Source of the DNA: JAFGHJ01 sp964631335
Lineage (GTDB): Bacteria > Hydrothermota > UBA3072
Assembly: GCA_964631335.1 (NCBI GenBank)
Contig: CAZVXD010000033.1
Location: 1 to 17,935 of the forward strand
Direction of reading: 5' to 3'
DNA: 17,935 bases
Below the pieces are notes generated by a model. That model did no database searches, was not told where the DNA came from, and saw only the letters and a program-made list of their open reading frames with translations. This document shows positions 1 to 7,560 of the stretch, piece after piece (positions within the stretch are counted from its first letter, which is position 1; the number at the start of each line of letters is the position of its first letter). The position numbers were made by a program, and so were the translations under genes.

Positions 1-62
1 GCGGGGTACTTGATTTATTTTTTCAATTTCTTATATTTGTTTCGATAAAAAAAGGGGAGTAA
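1..62 (+). other. 5' edge; possible C-terminus of an upstream gene
   Basis: Two forward frames are open from the window edge. Frame 1 reads AGYLIYFFNFLYLFR and stops at TAA 46-48, which would suit the hydrophobic end of a membrane protein. Frame 3 ends at TAA 60-62, directly abutting the next ATG. Either could be the end of an upstream gene, or neither. The clear element is a GGGGAG Shine-Dalgarno just before the ATG at 63. Confidence 0.25.
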
Positions 63-2735
63 ATGTTCGACAAAAGGAAAATAATAGGATTTTCATCTTT
101 AACGATCGTTTTAATTTCCGTCTACCTTTATACTATCGCCCCGACAGTATCTCTATGGGACTGCGGAGAATTCATAGCGTGCGCGCACATTTTAGGAGTA
201 GCCCACCCTCCCGGTACTCCTTTTTTTACATTACTGTGCAGAATATTCGATATTATAATTCCTTTCAATGAAGTGGCAAAAAGAATAAATTTCCTTTCCT
301 CTCTCTCCTCCGCTTTAGCGGGAGGTTTTCTTTACCTCATTCTACTATCCGTATTTCAAAGATTCAGAGAAAACAGAGGAAAAAGACTGCCTTTGAGCTG
401 TCATCTAATAGCGATATTCTCAGCCATCGGAGCCGGTCTTTCCTACAGTGTTTGGGATACATCGGTCGAAACCGAAGTCTACTCTACGTCGATTCTAATA
501 CTCGTAATCGGCCTATGGCTTGCTTTACACTGGGACGAAAACCGCGAGATGAGAGGCGACAATAACTACATTTTGCTCCTCGTTTACTTGATTTTCCTGG
601 CTTTCGGAATCCATCTGATACCTTTACTTCTTATCCCGGGAACCCTTGTTTTTATACTAATGACCGACAAAAAAATATTCAATAATCCGAAATTAATTAT
701 CTTCTCTGTTATCCTTATTTTAATCGGCGCCACGACATACTGTTTTCTCATGGTGCGAGCCCAGGCTAACCCGGCAATAAACCAGGCAGACCCGAGCAAT
801 TTCAGTGCCCTGTGGAGCGTTATATCGCGAGAACAATATGGACCGATGAAAATGATACCCAGAAAAACGCAGGCGCAAACCAACCTGCCTATTTTTCCGG
901 CGTTATTCGAACAGATGAAAATTTTATTTAAGTATTTTTCATGGCAATATTTCCCCTATCCGAGAGAAGCGAATGTAAACAACCTGTTAAAATATACATC
1001 GATAGCCGGTACATACTTATACGTTATAATAGGACTCTGGGGAATGTTTATCCATTATAAAAAAGACAGAAAATCCTTTTATTTATTTTTTATTCTTTAC
1101 ATTCTGGTCAGCTTAGGTCTGGTGTTTTATCTGAATTTAAAATTTTCTCCCTCCGATCCCAATCCCGCGCATCAGAGTAGGGAAGTCAGGGAAAGAGATT
1201 ATTTCTGGACTCCCGCGTTTTTCCTTTTTATGTTTTACGTGGCTATCGGATTATACTGGACATACCAAAGAATGAAAAAGATAAAAGAATCTTACGGTCA
1301 GGGAACGATAGCCCTATCCTTTTTAATAGGTATCACACCGTTGATTTCAAACATACAAAGTCATGTTAACAGAAGGGGCAATTGGATCGCGTCGGACTAC
1401 GCTCACAACATGCTGATAACCCCGGAAGAAAACTCTATCCTATTCACCTACGGAGATAATGATACATTCCCTTTATGGTTCCTTCAGGAGGTAAAAAATT
1501 TCAGAAAGTTCGACCCGAAAAACAAAAAGGGAGTACGTATTTCCAATTTTTCTCTTATGAACACCAGCTGGTATATAAAACAGTTAAAAGAATCAGGTAT
1601 ACCTATGGATTTCGTTTCTCCTTTCAAGGGAACCACTCTGGATAGAGAATATCGTATACAAAAAAGAAACAAGCAGACCGATTTAGAATTTGAAGATTGG
1701 GTTATCGAAAATATAGCACCCTTGAAAACCGAAGACCACAAATGGTTACGCCCGGCGGACTTTCTGGTAAGAAACATACTTATTACCTCTCAAGGGATAA
1801 AACCTTCCCTTAAAGACTTAATAATGCCGGGAGATTTATTTGTGAAAAAATATATTAAGGAAAATTTCAAGCCTTCAATCAATATTTATTTTTCTTTTCC
1901 GGTAGACCCTAATTCTATGCAACTATACGGCAATCATCTCGAACTGGAAGGTTTCGCTTACCGTCTGGTAGAAAAAAAAGGTGAAAATATGATAAATTAC
2001 GCCAGGATGTTCGACAAACTGACCGGCGAATTTAAAACAAGTTACTGCGAAAACCCAACTATTTACACAGGTCCTGAACAGCAAAAACCTCTTATCAATC
2101 ACGCGTCAATTTACTTTAAGTTTGCGGATTACGCTTTAGAAAAATTCGATGACAGACGAGTGCAGACCATTTCCGGAACCGAAAAAGATACTTTAAGAAT
2201 TATTGAAGATATCTTCAAAAAAGCCTTTATCTTTTCTATGAATTCTGAATTTTCAACCATCACAACTCTTCAGGCAGCTGATGGGCTTAAAAGGATTTAT
2301 TCATTACTCGGTAAAGAAGAAACCGCGACCGATTTTTGCGATTCTCTTCTTTCCATAACAAATACTCCCTCGCTTCATCTGCTTAGAGCTGAAATGCTGG
2401 CTTTTATAGCACAATCAAAGGAAAACAATACAAAGGAAATAGAAAAGGCTGCAGAAGAATTCACTTCACTACTAAATAAAGAAAATCTCAAAGCCGCCGG
2501 TTATAGAGGTCTTATACAACTTTACGCTCTATCCGGAAACAACGATAAAATAAAAGAAATTATCCGCGAAATAATAAATAAACCCGAACTCTCAGATCAA
2601 ATTATATTTCTTTCTATCCGGTTCAACCCTGAAGGAGCGATAAAATTGCTTGAAAATTGGAAAGAAATGCATCCCCGGGAAACCGTAAACATCGACCCTT
2701 TAATAAAAGAACTAAAAACCCGAAAACGCTTTTGA
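63..2735 (+). CDS. DUF2723 family polytopic membrane protein
   Basis: A protein of 890 aa with a hydrophobic N-terminal half and a soluble C-terminal half. Near the N-terminus it carries the hallmark APTVSLWDCGEF (D33, E36) followed by AHPPGTP (about 47-53), the signature I know from DUF2723. That family has a GT-C/protein-O-mannosyltransferase-like fold and is common in Bacteroidetes and related phyla. The acidic residues after the first membrane segment match the position of the catalytic Asp in GT-C glycosyltransferases, so a lipid-linked sugar transferase role is plausible but unproven. Multiple membrane spans are visible between residues 8 and 430. The C-terminal region (about 730-880) is alpha-helical and resembles TPR-type repeats. 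The start has a GGGGAG ribosome site. It is the first gene of a same-strand series leading to ispE, 80 nt downstream. Confidence 0.85.
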   Translation: MFDKRKIIGFSSLTIVLISVYLYTIAPTVSLWDCGEFIACAHILGVAHPPGTPFFTLLCRIFDIIIPFNEVAKRINFLSSLSSALAGGFLYLILLSVFQRFRENRGKRLPLSCHLIAIFSAIGAGLSYSVWDTSVETEVYSTSILILVIGLWLALHWDENREMRGDNNYILLLVYLIFLAFGIHLIPLLLIPGTLVFILMTDKKIFNNPKLIIFSVILILIGATTYCFLMVRAQANPAINQADPSNFSALWSVISREQYGPMKMIPRKTQAQTNLPIFPALFEQMKILFKYFSWQYFPYPREANVNNLLKYTSIAGTYLYVIIGLWGMFIHYKKDRKSFYLFFILYILVSLGLVFYLNLKFSPSDPNPAHQSREVRERDYFWTPAFFLFMFYVAIGLYWTYQRMKKIKESYGQGTIALSFLIGITPLISNIQSHVNRRGNWIASDYAHNMLITPEENSILFTYGDNDTFPLWFLQEVKNFRKFDPKNKKGVRISNFSLMNTSWYIKQLKESGIPMDFVSPFKGTTLDREYRIQKRNKQTDLEFEDWVIENIAPLKTEDHKWLRPADFLVRNILITSQGIKPSLKDLIMPGDLFVKKYIKENFKPSINIYFSFPVDPNSMQLYGNHLELEGFAYRLVEKKGENMINYARMFDKLTGEFKTSYCENPTIYTGPEQQKPLINHASIYFKFADYALEKFDDRRVQTISGTEKDTLRIIEDIFKKAFIFSMNSEFSTITTLQAADGLKRIYSLLGKEETATDFCDSLLSITNTPSLHLLRAEMLAFIAQSKENNTKEIEKAAEEFTSLLNKENLKAAGYRGLIQLYALSGNNDKIKEIIREIINKPELSDQIIFLSIRFNPEGAIKLLENWKEMHPRETVNIDPLIKELKTRKRF

Positions 2736-2776
2736 AAAAATCATAGCTTATGTCATATTATAAAAATCTAAAAAAT

Positions 2777-2803
2777 CTTCGTGGTCTTTGTGAACTTTGC
2801 GGT
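2777..2803 (+). repeat. Three imperfect 9-bp GTG-type repeat units before ispE
   Basis: Three consecutive 9-mers, CTTCGTGGT, CTTTGTGAA and CTTTGCGGT, lie head to tail between the DUF2723 gene and ispE. They belong to the same GTG-rich 9-bp periodic pattern seen in the gaps near 8.1 kb and 12.2 kb. They end 12 nt before the ispE start codon, so they form part of its leader. Confidence 0.6.
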
Positions 2804-2815
2804 AAATAATCAACC

Positions 2816-3709
2816 ATGGAATATTTAAAAGTACCTTCATTCGCCAAATTAAATCTCGGTCTCTACATACTCGAGAAAAGAAAAGACGGTTTTCATTCTA
2901 TCGAATCTATATTCCAGACAATATCCTTAAAAGACCTGCTTTATTTTAAATTGGGCGGAGAAGGAATAAGAATAAAATCCAATAATCCGAACTTGCCGGA
3001 AGGTCCTTCCAACCTTATCTATAAGGCGGTAAATTTCTTTAAAGATATTGAAACAAAAAAAACAGGAATAGAAATAAAAATTGATAAGAAAATTCCTATA
3101 GGCGCCGGATTAGGAGGAGGAAGCTCGAACGCCGCGGTTACTTTACTAACTCTGAATCGCTTATTTAAATATCCCAAAAAGTTTGAAGAACTGATGAAAA
3201 ACGCCAAAAGTTTAGGCTCAGATGTACCTTTTTTCCTGAAAGGAGGAACCGCGCTGGTAAAAGGCAGAGGAGAAAACATAAAATGGGAAAAAGATATTCC
3301 CAGACTCGATTTCCTGCTGGCAATTCCCTCGTTTTCAATATCCACAAAAAACGCCTATCAAATGTGGGATGACAAACAAAAACAAGACTTGACAAATGAA
3401 GACTTAAGCCTTATACTTCATAAAATGCAAGAGGGGGAAAAAGAAATCCTTCGCAAATTAAGGAATTCATTTGAGGGGGTAATCTTAAGGGAATATCCCC
3501 AATTAAAATATACGATGAAAAAGCTAAACGGACTTAAGCCAATAAATGTTTTATTGAGTGGGTCTGGTCCTACTGTTTATGCAATATGCGGATCAGAAAA
3601 ATATAACTACAGGATGGGAGATTTAAAAGAGACACAATATACATTAAAACAATGCAGTAGCGTCTCCCGAGAAGAGTACTTCAACTTGTTAAAACCAAAG
3701 GAGGACTAA
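2816..3709 (+). CDS. ispE: 4-diphosphocytidyl-2-C-methyl-D-erythritol kinase
   Basis: IspE phosphorylates CDP-methylerythritol at the 2-hydroxyl in the MEP (non-mevalonate) isoprenoid pathway, using ATP in the cytoplasm. The 297-aa protein has the three GHMP-kinase motifs in order: the N-terminal AKLNLGLYI with the catalytic Lys at about 11, the ATP loop PIGAGLGGGSSNAA (94-107), and GSGPT (249-253). The catalytic Asp is in GSDVPFF (D136). Length matches the family. ATG 2816 gives the normal family N-terminus. An in-frame TAA lies 9 nt upstream, so no longer version is possible, yet no Shine-Dalgarno is visible before it. Its TAA overlaps the spoVG ATG (TAATG), and the AAAGGAGG for spoVG lies inside ispE, which indicates coupling. 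Confidence 0.95.
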   Translation: MEYLKVPSFAKLNLGLYILEKRKDGFHSIESIFQTISLKDLLYFKLGGEGIRIKSNNPNLPEGPSNLIYKAVNFFKDIETKKTGIEIKIDKKIPIGAGLGGGSSNAAVTLLTLNRLFKYPKKFEELMKNAKSLGSDVPFFLKGGTALVKGRGENIKWEKDIPRLDFLLAIPSFSISTKNAYQMWDDKQKQDLTNEDLSLILHKMQEGEKEILRKLRNSFEGVILREYPQLKYTMKKLNGLKPINVLLSGSGPTVYAICGSEKYNYRMGDLKETQYTLKQCSSVSREEYFNLLKPKED

Positions 3710-4146
3710 TGGAATTCACAGAAGTACGAGTAACACTAAGAGATGAGCCAAGGCTAAAAGCGTTTGTCAATGTAACTTTCGACGACGAATTTGTTATTCG
3801 CGGCATGAAAGTAATCGAAGGCAGAAAAGGACTGTTTGTCGCGATGCCTTCCAGAAAAGGAAAGGATGGGACTTTCAGAGACATCGCTCATCCGATAAAT
3901 AACAACATGAGAAAAAAGCTGGAAAAAGTCGTTCTTGACGAATACTACAGCAAATGTGAAGAAGAAGGCAAAAACCCCAGAGGCTCAGACCTTGAACAGG
4001 AAGACTTCGAAGCACCTGACGATAGTACGGATTTAGAAGCATTCGAAGAAGATGAAACAGGAGAGGACCTGGAGACCGACAGCGAGGAAGATATTGGCGA
4101 TATTCAGGAATTTGAAGAAGAGATAGAAGAAGAAGATCTTTTATAA
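3709..4146 (+). CDS. spoVG: SpoVG family RNA/DNA-binding regulator with acidic tail
   Basis: The first 85 or so residues are a full SpoVG domain: EVRVTLRDEPRLKAFVNVTF at the N-terminus, then VIRGMKVIEGRKGLFVAMPS and RDIAHPINNNMRKKLE. SpoVG proteins bind nucleic acids and act as global regulators in Firmicutes and spirochaetes. Here, outside a sporulating context, the role is probably post-transcriptional regulation. The family is usually about 85-100 aa. This one is 145 aa because of a C-terminal tail of roughly 55 residues, more than half Asp/Glu, probably disordered. It overlaps the ispE stop by one base and has an AAAGGAGG ribosome site. The tRNA gene starts 25 nt after its stop on the same strand. 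Confidence 0.93.
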   Translation: MEFTEVRVTLRDEPRLKAFVNVTFDDEFVIRGMKVIEGRKGLFVAMPSRKGKDGTFRDIAHPINNNMRKKLEKVVLDEYYSKCEEEGKNPRGSDLEQEDFEAPDDSTDLEAFEEDETGEDLETDSEEDIGDIQEFEEEIEEEDLL

Positions 4147-4171
4147 AAAATAAGCCCTTAAAATAATCATT

Positions 4172-4243
4172 TGGGGCGTCGCCAAGCGGCAAGGCACGAG
4201 ATTTTGGGTCTCGCATTCGTAGGTTCGAATCCTACCGCCCCAG
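4172..4243 (+). tRNA. trnQ: tRNA-Gln (anticodon TTG)
   Basis: A complete cloverleaf of 72 nt can be drawn. The 7-bp acceptor stem TGGGGCG pairs with CGCCCCA, including the U1-A72 pair typical of glutamine tRNAs. The anticodon stem CGAGA/TCTCG encloses loop TTTTGGG, giving anticodon TTG. The T arm is GTAGG TTCGAAT CCTAC. The discriminator base is G and no CCA is encoded, so CCA must be added by a nucleotidyltransferase. The tRNA sits inside a protein operon and must be cut out of the mRNA. Confidence 0.95.
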
Positions 4244-4253
4244 GAGAGAAGGA
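4243..4253 (+). promoter_or_regulatory. prs ribosome binding site abutting tRNA-Gln 3' end
   Basis: The purine stretch GGAGAGAAGG begins at the tRNA discriminator base and ends 3 nt before the GTG start of prs. The prs translation signal therefore coincides with the tRNA 3' processing site. This is seen directly; any regulatory effect is inference. Confidence 0.7.
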
Positions 4254-4256
4254 AAA

Positions 4257-5198
4257 GTGGAATTAAAAGTTTTTTCAGGTTCCGAAAGTTTAGCTCTTGC
4301 AAAAGGCATTTCTGAAAGTTTAAATAAACCTCTGGCTTCACTTGCAAAGAAAAAATTTTCGGACGGTGAGATTTTCATTCAAATAAAAGAAAACGTTCGC
4401 GGAAGGGATGTTTTTGTTGTTCAATCGACAAACCCTCCGGCGGAAAACATTATCGAGCTTCTGCTTATAATAGATGCTTTAAACCGTTCTTCAACCGGAA
4501 GAATAACCGCTGTAATACCTTATTTTGGTTATGGAAGGCAGGAAAAGAAAGACAGACCCAGAGTCCCGATCTCAGCCAAGTTATTCGCTAATTTATTCGA
4601 AAAAGCAGGCGCAGACCGAATTCTAACCATGGATTTACACTCACCGCAGATAACGGGATTTTTCGATATATCGGTCGACCACCTCTACGCGACTCCGGTA
4701 ATGGTTGAACATATAAAAAAGCTCAAATTAGACCACAAAAAAACAATAATAGTTTCTCCCGACGTGGGGAGAGTTGAAGCCTCGAGAGCCATAGCTAAAA
4801 AAATTGACAGAGATATACCAATAGCGATAGTAGATAAACGACGACCCGAACCTAATCAATGCGAGGTTGTTAATATAATCGGAAATGTTAAGGATAAAAA
4901 CGTTATAATAATCGACGACATCGTAGACACAGCCGGAACTTTAACAGAAGCTGCGAACGAATTAAAAAAACAGGGAGCCAGCGCAATTTACGCTTACATA
5001 ACACATCCGGTGCTCTCAGATAACTCGATAAAAAAGATAGAATCGTCATCGCTCGATAAACTCATCGTTACGGACACCATTCCAATTAATAAACAAACAA
5101 AAAGCAGCAAAATTGAAGTGGTTTCGGTAGCAAAACTTTTAGGTGAAGCTATAATAAGAATCCATGAAAACAAATCTGTATCATCACTTTTTATTTAG
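4257..5198 (+). CDS. prs: Ribose-phosphate pyrophosphokinase
   Basis: Makes PRPP from ribose 5-phosphate and ATP, feeding purine, pyrimidine, histidine, tryptophan and NAD synthesis. The 313-aa length is typical. Visible motifs are FSDGE (34-38), the flexible ATP loop YGRQEKKDRPRVPISAK (92-108), TMDLHS with the catalytic/Mg-binding His (H128), SPDVG (167-171), VDKRRP (192-197) and the PRPP loop IIIDDIVDTAGTL (217-229). The start is GTG and follows tRNA-Gln by 13 nt, with a purine-rich ribosome site touching the tRNA end. It is followed by rplY after 9 nt. The order ispE, tRNA-Gln, prs, rplY, pth is one I recall from deltaproteobacteria and related groups. Confidence 0.97.
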   Translation: MELKVFSGSESLALAKGISESLNKPLASLAKKKFSDGEIFIQIKENVRGRDVFVVQSTNPPAENIIELLLIIDALNRSSTGRITAVIPYFGYGRQEKKDRPRVPISAKLFANLFEKAGADRILTMDLHSPQITGFFDISVDHLYATPVMVEHIKKLKLDHKKTIIVSPDVGRVEASRAIAKKIDRDIPIAIVDKRRPEPNQCEVVNIIGNVKDKNVIIIDDIVDTAGTLTEAANELKKQGASAIYAYITHPVLSDNSIKKIESSSLDKLIVTDTIPINKQTKSSKIEVVSVAKLLGEAIIRIHENKSVSSLFI

Positions 5199-5207
5199 GA
5201 GGAGAAG

Positions 5208-5876
5208 TTGAAAGTAAAAGAAAGAAAAGAAACAGGAACAAGAAAAGTAAAACGCCTTAGAAAAGAAGGATGGATTCCGGGTGTTATTTACGGCCATGGT
5301 GAAAAAAGCAAACTGATAATGATTAAAGAAGACGAGTTGAAAAATGTTCTGCACAGCATGCATTCAGAAGCTACATTGTTAAACCTCGATTACGAAGGCA
5401 AAAAACTTCAGGTTTTAATGCGCGAAATCAGCCGCAATCCATTAACAGAAAACCTTCTGCACGTAGACTTCCAGCACATACATGAAAACGAAGAAATTAA
5501 TGTCCACGTTATACTCGAATATACGGGGAAACCAAAAGGTGTAGAAGAAGGTGGAATATTAAATATAGAACACAGGGACTTAATAGTAAGATGTTTACCA
5601 AAAGATATCCCGGAAAAAATAGTGGTAGACGTTTCCCATCTTGAAATGGGCGATTCACTCCACATCAGAGATCTCAATATACCCGAGGGAGTTAAAGTTG
5701 AAGCAGATCCTGCGGCCACCGTGGCAAATATCTTAACGCCGAGAAAAGTCGTCGAAGTTACACCTGTTGAGGAAGAAATACCTATCGGTGAAGAGATGGC
5801 TGAAGAGCCTGAAGTAATAACCAAAGCTGAAGCCGAAGAAACCGAAGAAGATAAAGAGAAGGAGAGTGGCGAATAA
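5208..5876 (+). CDS. rplY: 50S ribosomal protein L25, CTC form
   Basis: L25 binds 5S rRNA in the large ribosomal subunit. The N-terminal domain (1 to about 90) has the family pattern ETGTRKVKRLRKEGWIPGVIYG, followed by a TL5/CTC-type beta domain (about 95-185) containing the stretch IPEGVKVEADPAATVANI. The tail (about 190-222) is strongly acidic. At 222 aa it is the long two-domain form and not the short E. coli type. Start is TTG with an excellent AGGAGGAGAAG ribosome site. Its stop TAA (5874-5876) overlaps the apparent ATA start of pth. Confidence 0.95.
   Translation: MKVKERKETGTRKVKRLRKEGWIPGVIYGHGEKSKLIMIKEDELKNVLHSMHSEATLLNLDYEGKKLQVLMREISRNPLTENLLHVDFQHIHENEEINVHVILEYTGKPKGVEEGGILNIEHRDLIVRCLPKDIPEKIVVDVSHLEMGDSLHIRDLNIPEGVKVEADPAATVANILTPRKVVEVTPVEEEIPIGEEMAEEPEVITKAEAEETEEDKEKESGE
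5859..5875 (+). promoter_or_regulatory. Shine-Dalgarno and ATA start of pth
   Basis: AAGGAG (5859-5864) inside the rplY tail is followed after 8 nt by ATA (5873-5875), which overlaps the rplY stop codon by two bases. No ATG, GTG or TTG exists in the pth frame between the upstream stop (5852-5854) and the conserved N-terminal motif. The spacing is what would be expected for an ATG at this position. Confidence 0.65.
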
Positions 5877-6427
5877 AATATCTCGCCGCGATTGGATTAG
5901 GGAATCCCTTGCCGGACTATATCGAAACCAGACATAATCTTGGAAACAGGTTAATACGATTCATAAGCTCCGGAAAAAAATTAAGATTTAAACCGGGTAA
6001 AGGGCATTACTATTATTGCATATCGGATGAGCTTGTTTTGGCTTACAACACAACTTTTATGAACAACAGCGGAATAGCCGCCCTTGAATTATATGAACAT
6101 TTTTCTCTTTCTCCGGAGAATATGCTCATTATACTGGACGATATAGATCTACCATTCGGCAAATTAAGATTAAGAGGTAACGGAAGCGATGGAGGGCATA
6201 AAGGTTTGCATTCGGTAATATACCATCTTAACAGTGAAAACATACCGCGTCTAAGAATCGGCGTAGGAAGTCCTGAAGAGGAAGAAACCTCAGATTGGGT
6301 TCTTTCTAAATTTACCAAAGAAGAAGAGAAAGAAATACCCAATATCCTGGAAAAAGCGCAGGAAGCGGTTTTTATCTGGAAAAATGAAGGCATTGACATA
6401 GCTATGTCAAGAATCAACGGAAATTAA
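5873..6427 (+). CDS. pth: Peptidyl-tRNA hydrolase
   Basis: Pth releases tRNA from prematurely dropped peptidyl-tRNA in the cytoplasm. Reading from ATA 5873 gives MKYLAAIGLGNPLPDY and TRHN, exactly the family N-terminus, and 184 aa in total. The nearest standard start (TTG 5909) would delete the essential GLGNP, so it is rejected. Catalytic counterparts: N11 (E. coli Asn10), H21 (His20), N64 in TTFMN (Asn68) and D90 in DDIDLP (Asp93). The GGHNGL motif is GGHKGL here, so Lys110 replaces the usual tRNA-contacting Asn114. It is translationally coupled to rplY. An alternative is that the A-run 5875-5878 hides a one-base error joining GTG 5866 to this frame, but the Shine-Dalgarno spacing then becomes only 1 nt. 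Confidence 0.88.
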   Translation: MKYLAAIGLGNPLPDYIETRHNLGNRLIRFISSGKKLRFKPGKGHYYYCISDELVLAYNTTFMNNSGIAALELYEHFSLSPENMLIILDDIDLPFGKLRLRGNGSDGGHKGLHSVIYHLNSENIPRLRIGVGSPEEEETSDWVLSKFTKEEEKEIPNILEKAQEAVFIWKNEGIDIAMSRINGN

Positions 6428-6439
6428 AAAGGAGGGTAA

Positions 6440-6724
6440 ATGAGAAAATACGAATGTACATTTATTATCAATCCGGAAAAAGACGAGGAAAAGGAACAAA
6501 TAGTTAATGAAATAAAATCTTACCTTGAAAAAAACAAAGCAAAAATCACAAAAGTAGACGATTGGGGAATCAAAGAACTTGCTTATGAAGTCGACGGACA
6601 CACTAACGGATTTTATACTGTAATAAACTTTGAAGCAAATTCCGAAAAAGTAAACGATTTTAAAGAAACTTTGCGTAAAAATAATAACATACTGAGATAT
6701 ATCGTCGTAGTAAAGGAGAAATAA
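6440..6724 (+). CDS. rpsF: 30S ribosomal protein S6
   Basis: S6 is a primary binder of the central domain of 16S rRNA, normally as a pair with S18. The 94-aa protein shows the S6 pattern: MRKYECTFIINP at the N-terminus, DDWGIKELAYEV in the middle (about 41-52), GFYTVINFEA, and NNNILRYIVVV near the end. Length is typical of the short form without a long tail. An AAAGGAGG ribosome site lies 4 nt before the ATG. It lies 12 nt after pth and 3 nt before ssb. The S18 gene normally found after ssb is not in the window. Confidence 0.96.
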   Translation: MRKYECTFIINPEKDEEKEQIVNEIKSYLEKNKAKITKVDDWGIKELAYEVDGHTNGFYTVINFEANSEKVNDFKETLRKNNNILRYIVVVKEK

Positions 6725-6727
6725 CAC

Positions 6728-7180
6728 ATGACTGAATACAGAGTCCCAAATATAAACTTTGTGGTGATTTCCGGAAGAGCAACCGCCGACTCCATTTTAA
6801 GTTATACTGAATCAGGGGCGGCTTATTTACGTTTTCGAATGGCTTCAAACCGCAACTACAGGGATAAAAACGGAGAATGGAAAGAAGAAACCACGTTTAC
6901 AGGAATAACCCTATGGGGTAATCAAGCTGAAAGATTGAGTGAACGCATAAAAAAAGGAACACCGGTAGTGGTGGAAGGCAGACTATCCAGTTACACAAGG
7001 GAAGTAGATGGTTTCAAAAGAACCGAGGTAAGCATTAACGCTTACAGAGTCCAGGTACTTACCAAATCTACTGCTGCTTACCCCGGAAACCAGGAAGAAG
7101 AAACAGCCGAAACCGAAGTGTCGGAAGATACGACAGACATGGAAGCACCTCCCGGAGACGACGAAGAACTTCCATTCTAA
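6728..7180 (+). CDS. ssb: Single-stranded DNA-binding protein
   Basis: SSB coats single-stranded DNA during replication, recombination and repair. The OB fold covers residues 5 to about 110, with typical segments SGRATADS, LRFRMASNRNYRDKNGEW, FTGITLWGNQAERL and GTPVVVEGRLSSYT. A flexible acidic linker ends in DDEELPF, the usual SSB tip that recruits partner proteins. At 150 aa it is a normal length. AAGGAG lies 9 nt before the ATG. It follows rpsF as in most bacteria, but it is the last gene of this strand before a non-coding gap. Confidence 0.96.
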   Translation: MTEYRVPNINFVVISGRATADSILSYTESGAAYLRFRMASNRNYRDKNGEWKEETTFTGITLWGNQAERLSERIKKGTPVVVEGRLSSYTREVDGFKRTEVSINAYRVQVLTKSTAAYPGNQEEETAETEVSEDTTDMEAPPGDDEELPF

Positions 7181-7230
7181 AAAACTCAATATGCACAAAC
7201 CCCTACAAGGGTAGAGCCGCTATTTAATTG

Positions 7231-7494
7231 CTATAAAGACACACCCTTATCTTCCCTTATTCTTTCCTCCACTAAATAGATACTGTTACCTTTTTGAGCA
7301 AGATAATGAAGACTATTAGAAGAGTCAAAGACGATATTTTTTTCTCCTATACCACCAATAGCATCGTATTTCTTCCCCTCTTCCCCATCCACAACCACAA
7401 ACTGCTTATCGCCTACCACAGCCGAATAAGCCACCCGTTTGAAAGTATTTACAACGATTCTTTTCCCTGGATTTTCAATTTCGGAGGTTTTCAA
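7231..7494 (-). pseudogene. C-terminal remnant of a beta-propeller-like repeat protein
   Basis: The 87-residue frame contains RVAYSAVVGDKQFVVVDGEEG followed by YDAIGG and a second half-repeat, NSLHYLAQKGNSIYLVEE. It resembles WD40/PD40-like repeats of the type 'RVAYVA...KWFVVVDG.EGK.YD.I' that I recall from uncultured bacteria. Only about one and a half repeats remain, whereas such proteins normally carry several. The first codon is TTG with no ribosome site, and the same frame continues upstream through TAA (7504-7506) and TGA (7573-7575) to about 7782. It therefore looks like the decayed 3' end of a longer gene. A real short protein cannot be excluded. Confidence 0.5.
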
Positions 7495-7560
7495 ATTATC
7501 GTGTTACAAGGAGGCTGTGTCCTTCCAAAAGCCCTTATCACTAGAGCGAGCGGGTATGGT

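Noticed and set aside
5909..5911. TTG start for peptidyl-tRNA hydrolase
   Set aside because: It removes the conserved GLGNP segment, which is encoded in the same frame just upstream, and it has no Shine-Dalgarno at proper distance.
7199..7212. Intrinsic terminator after ssb
   Set aside because: Only a 4-bp ACCC/GGGT stem and no T-run follows.
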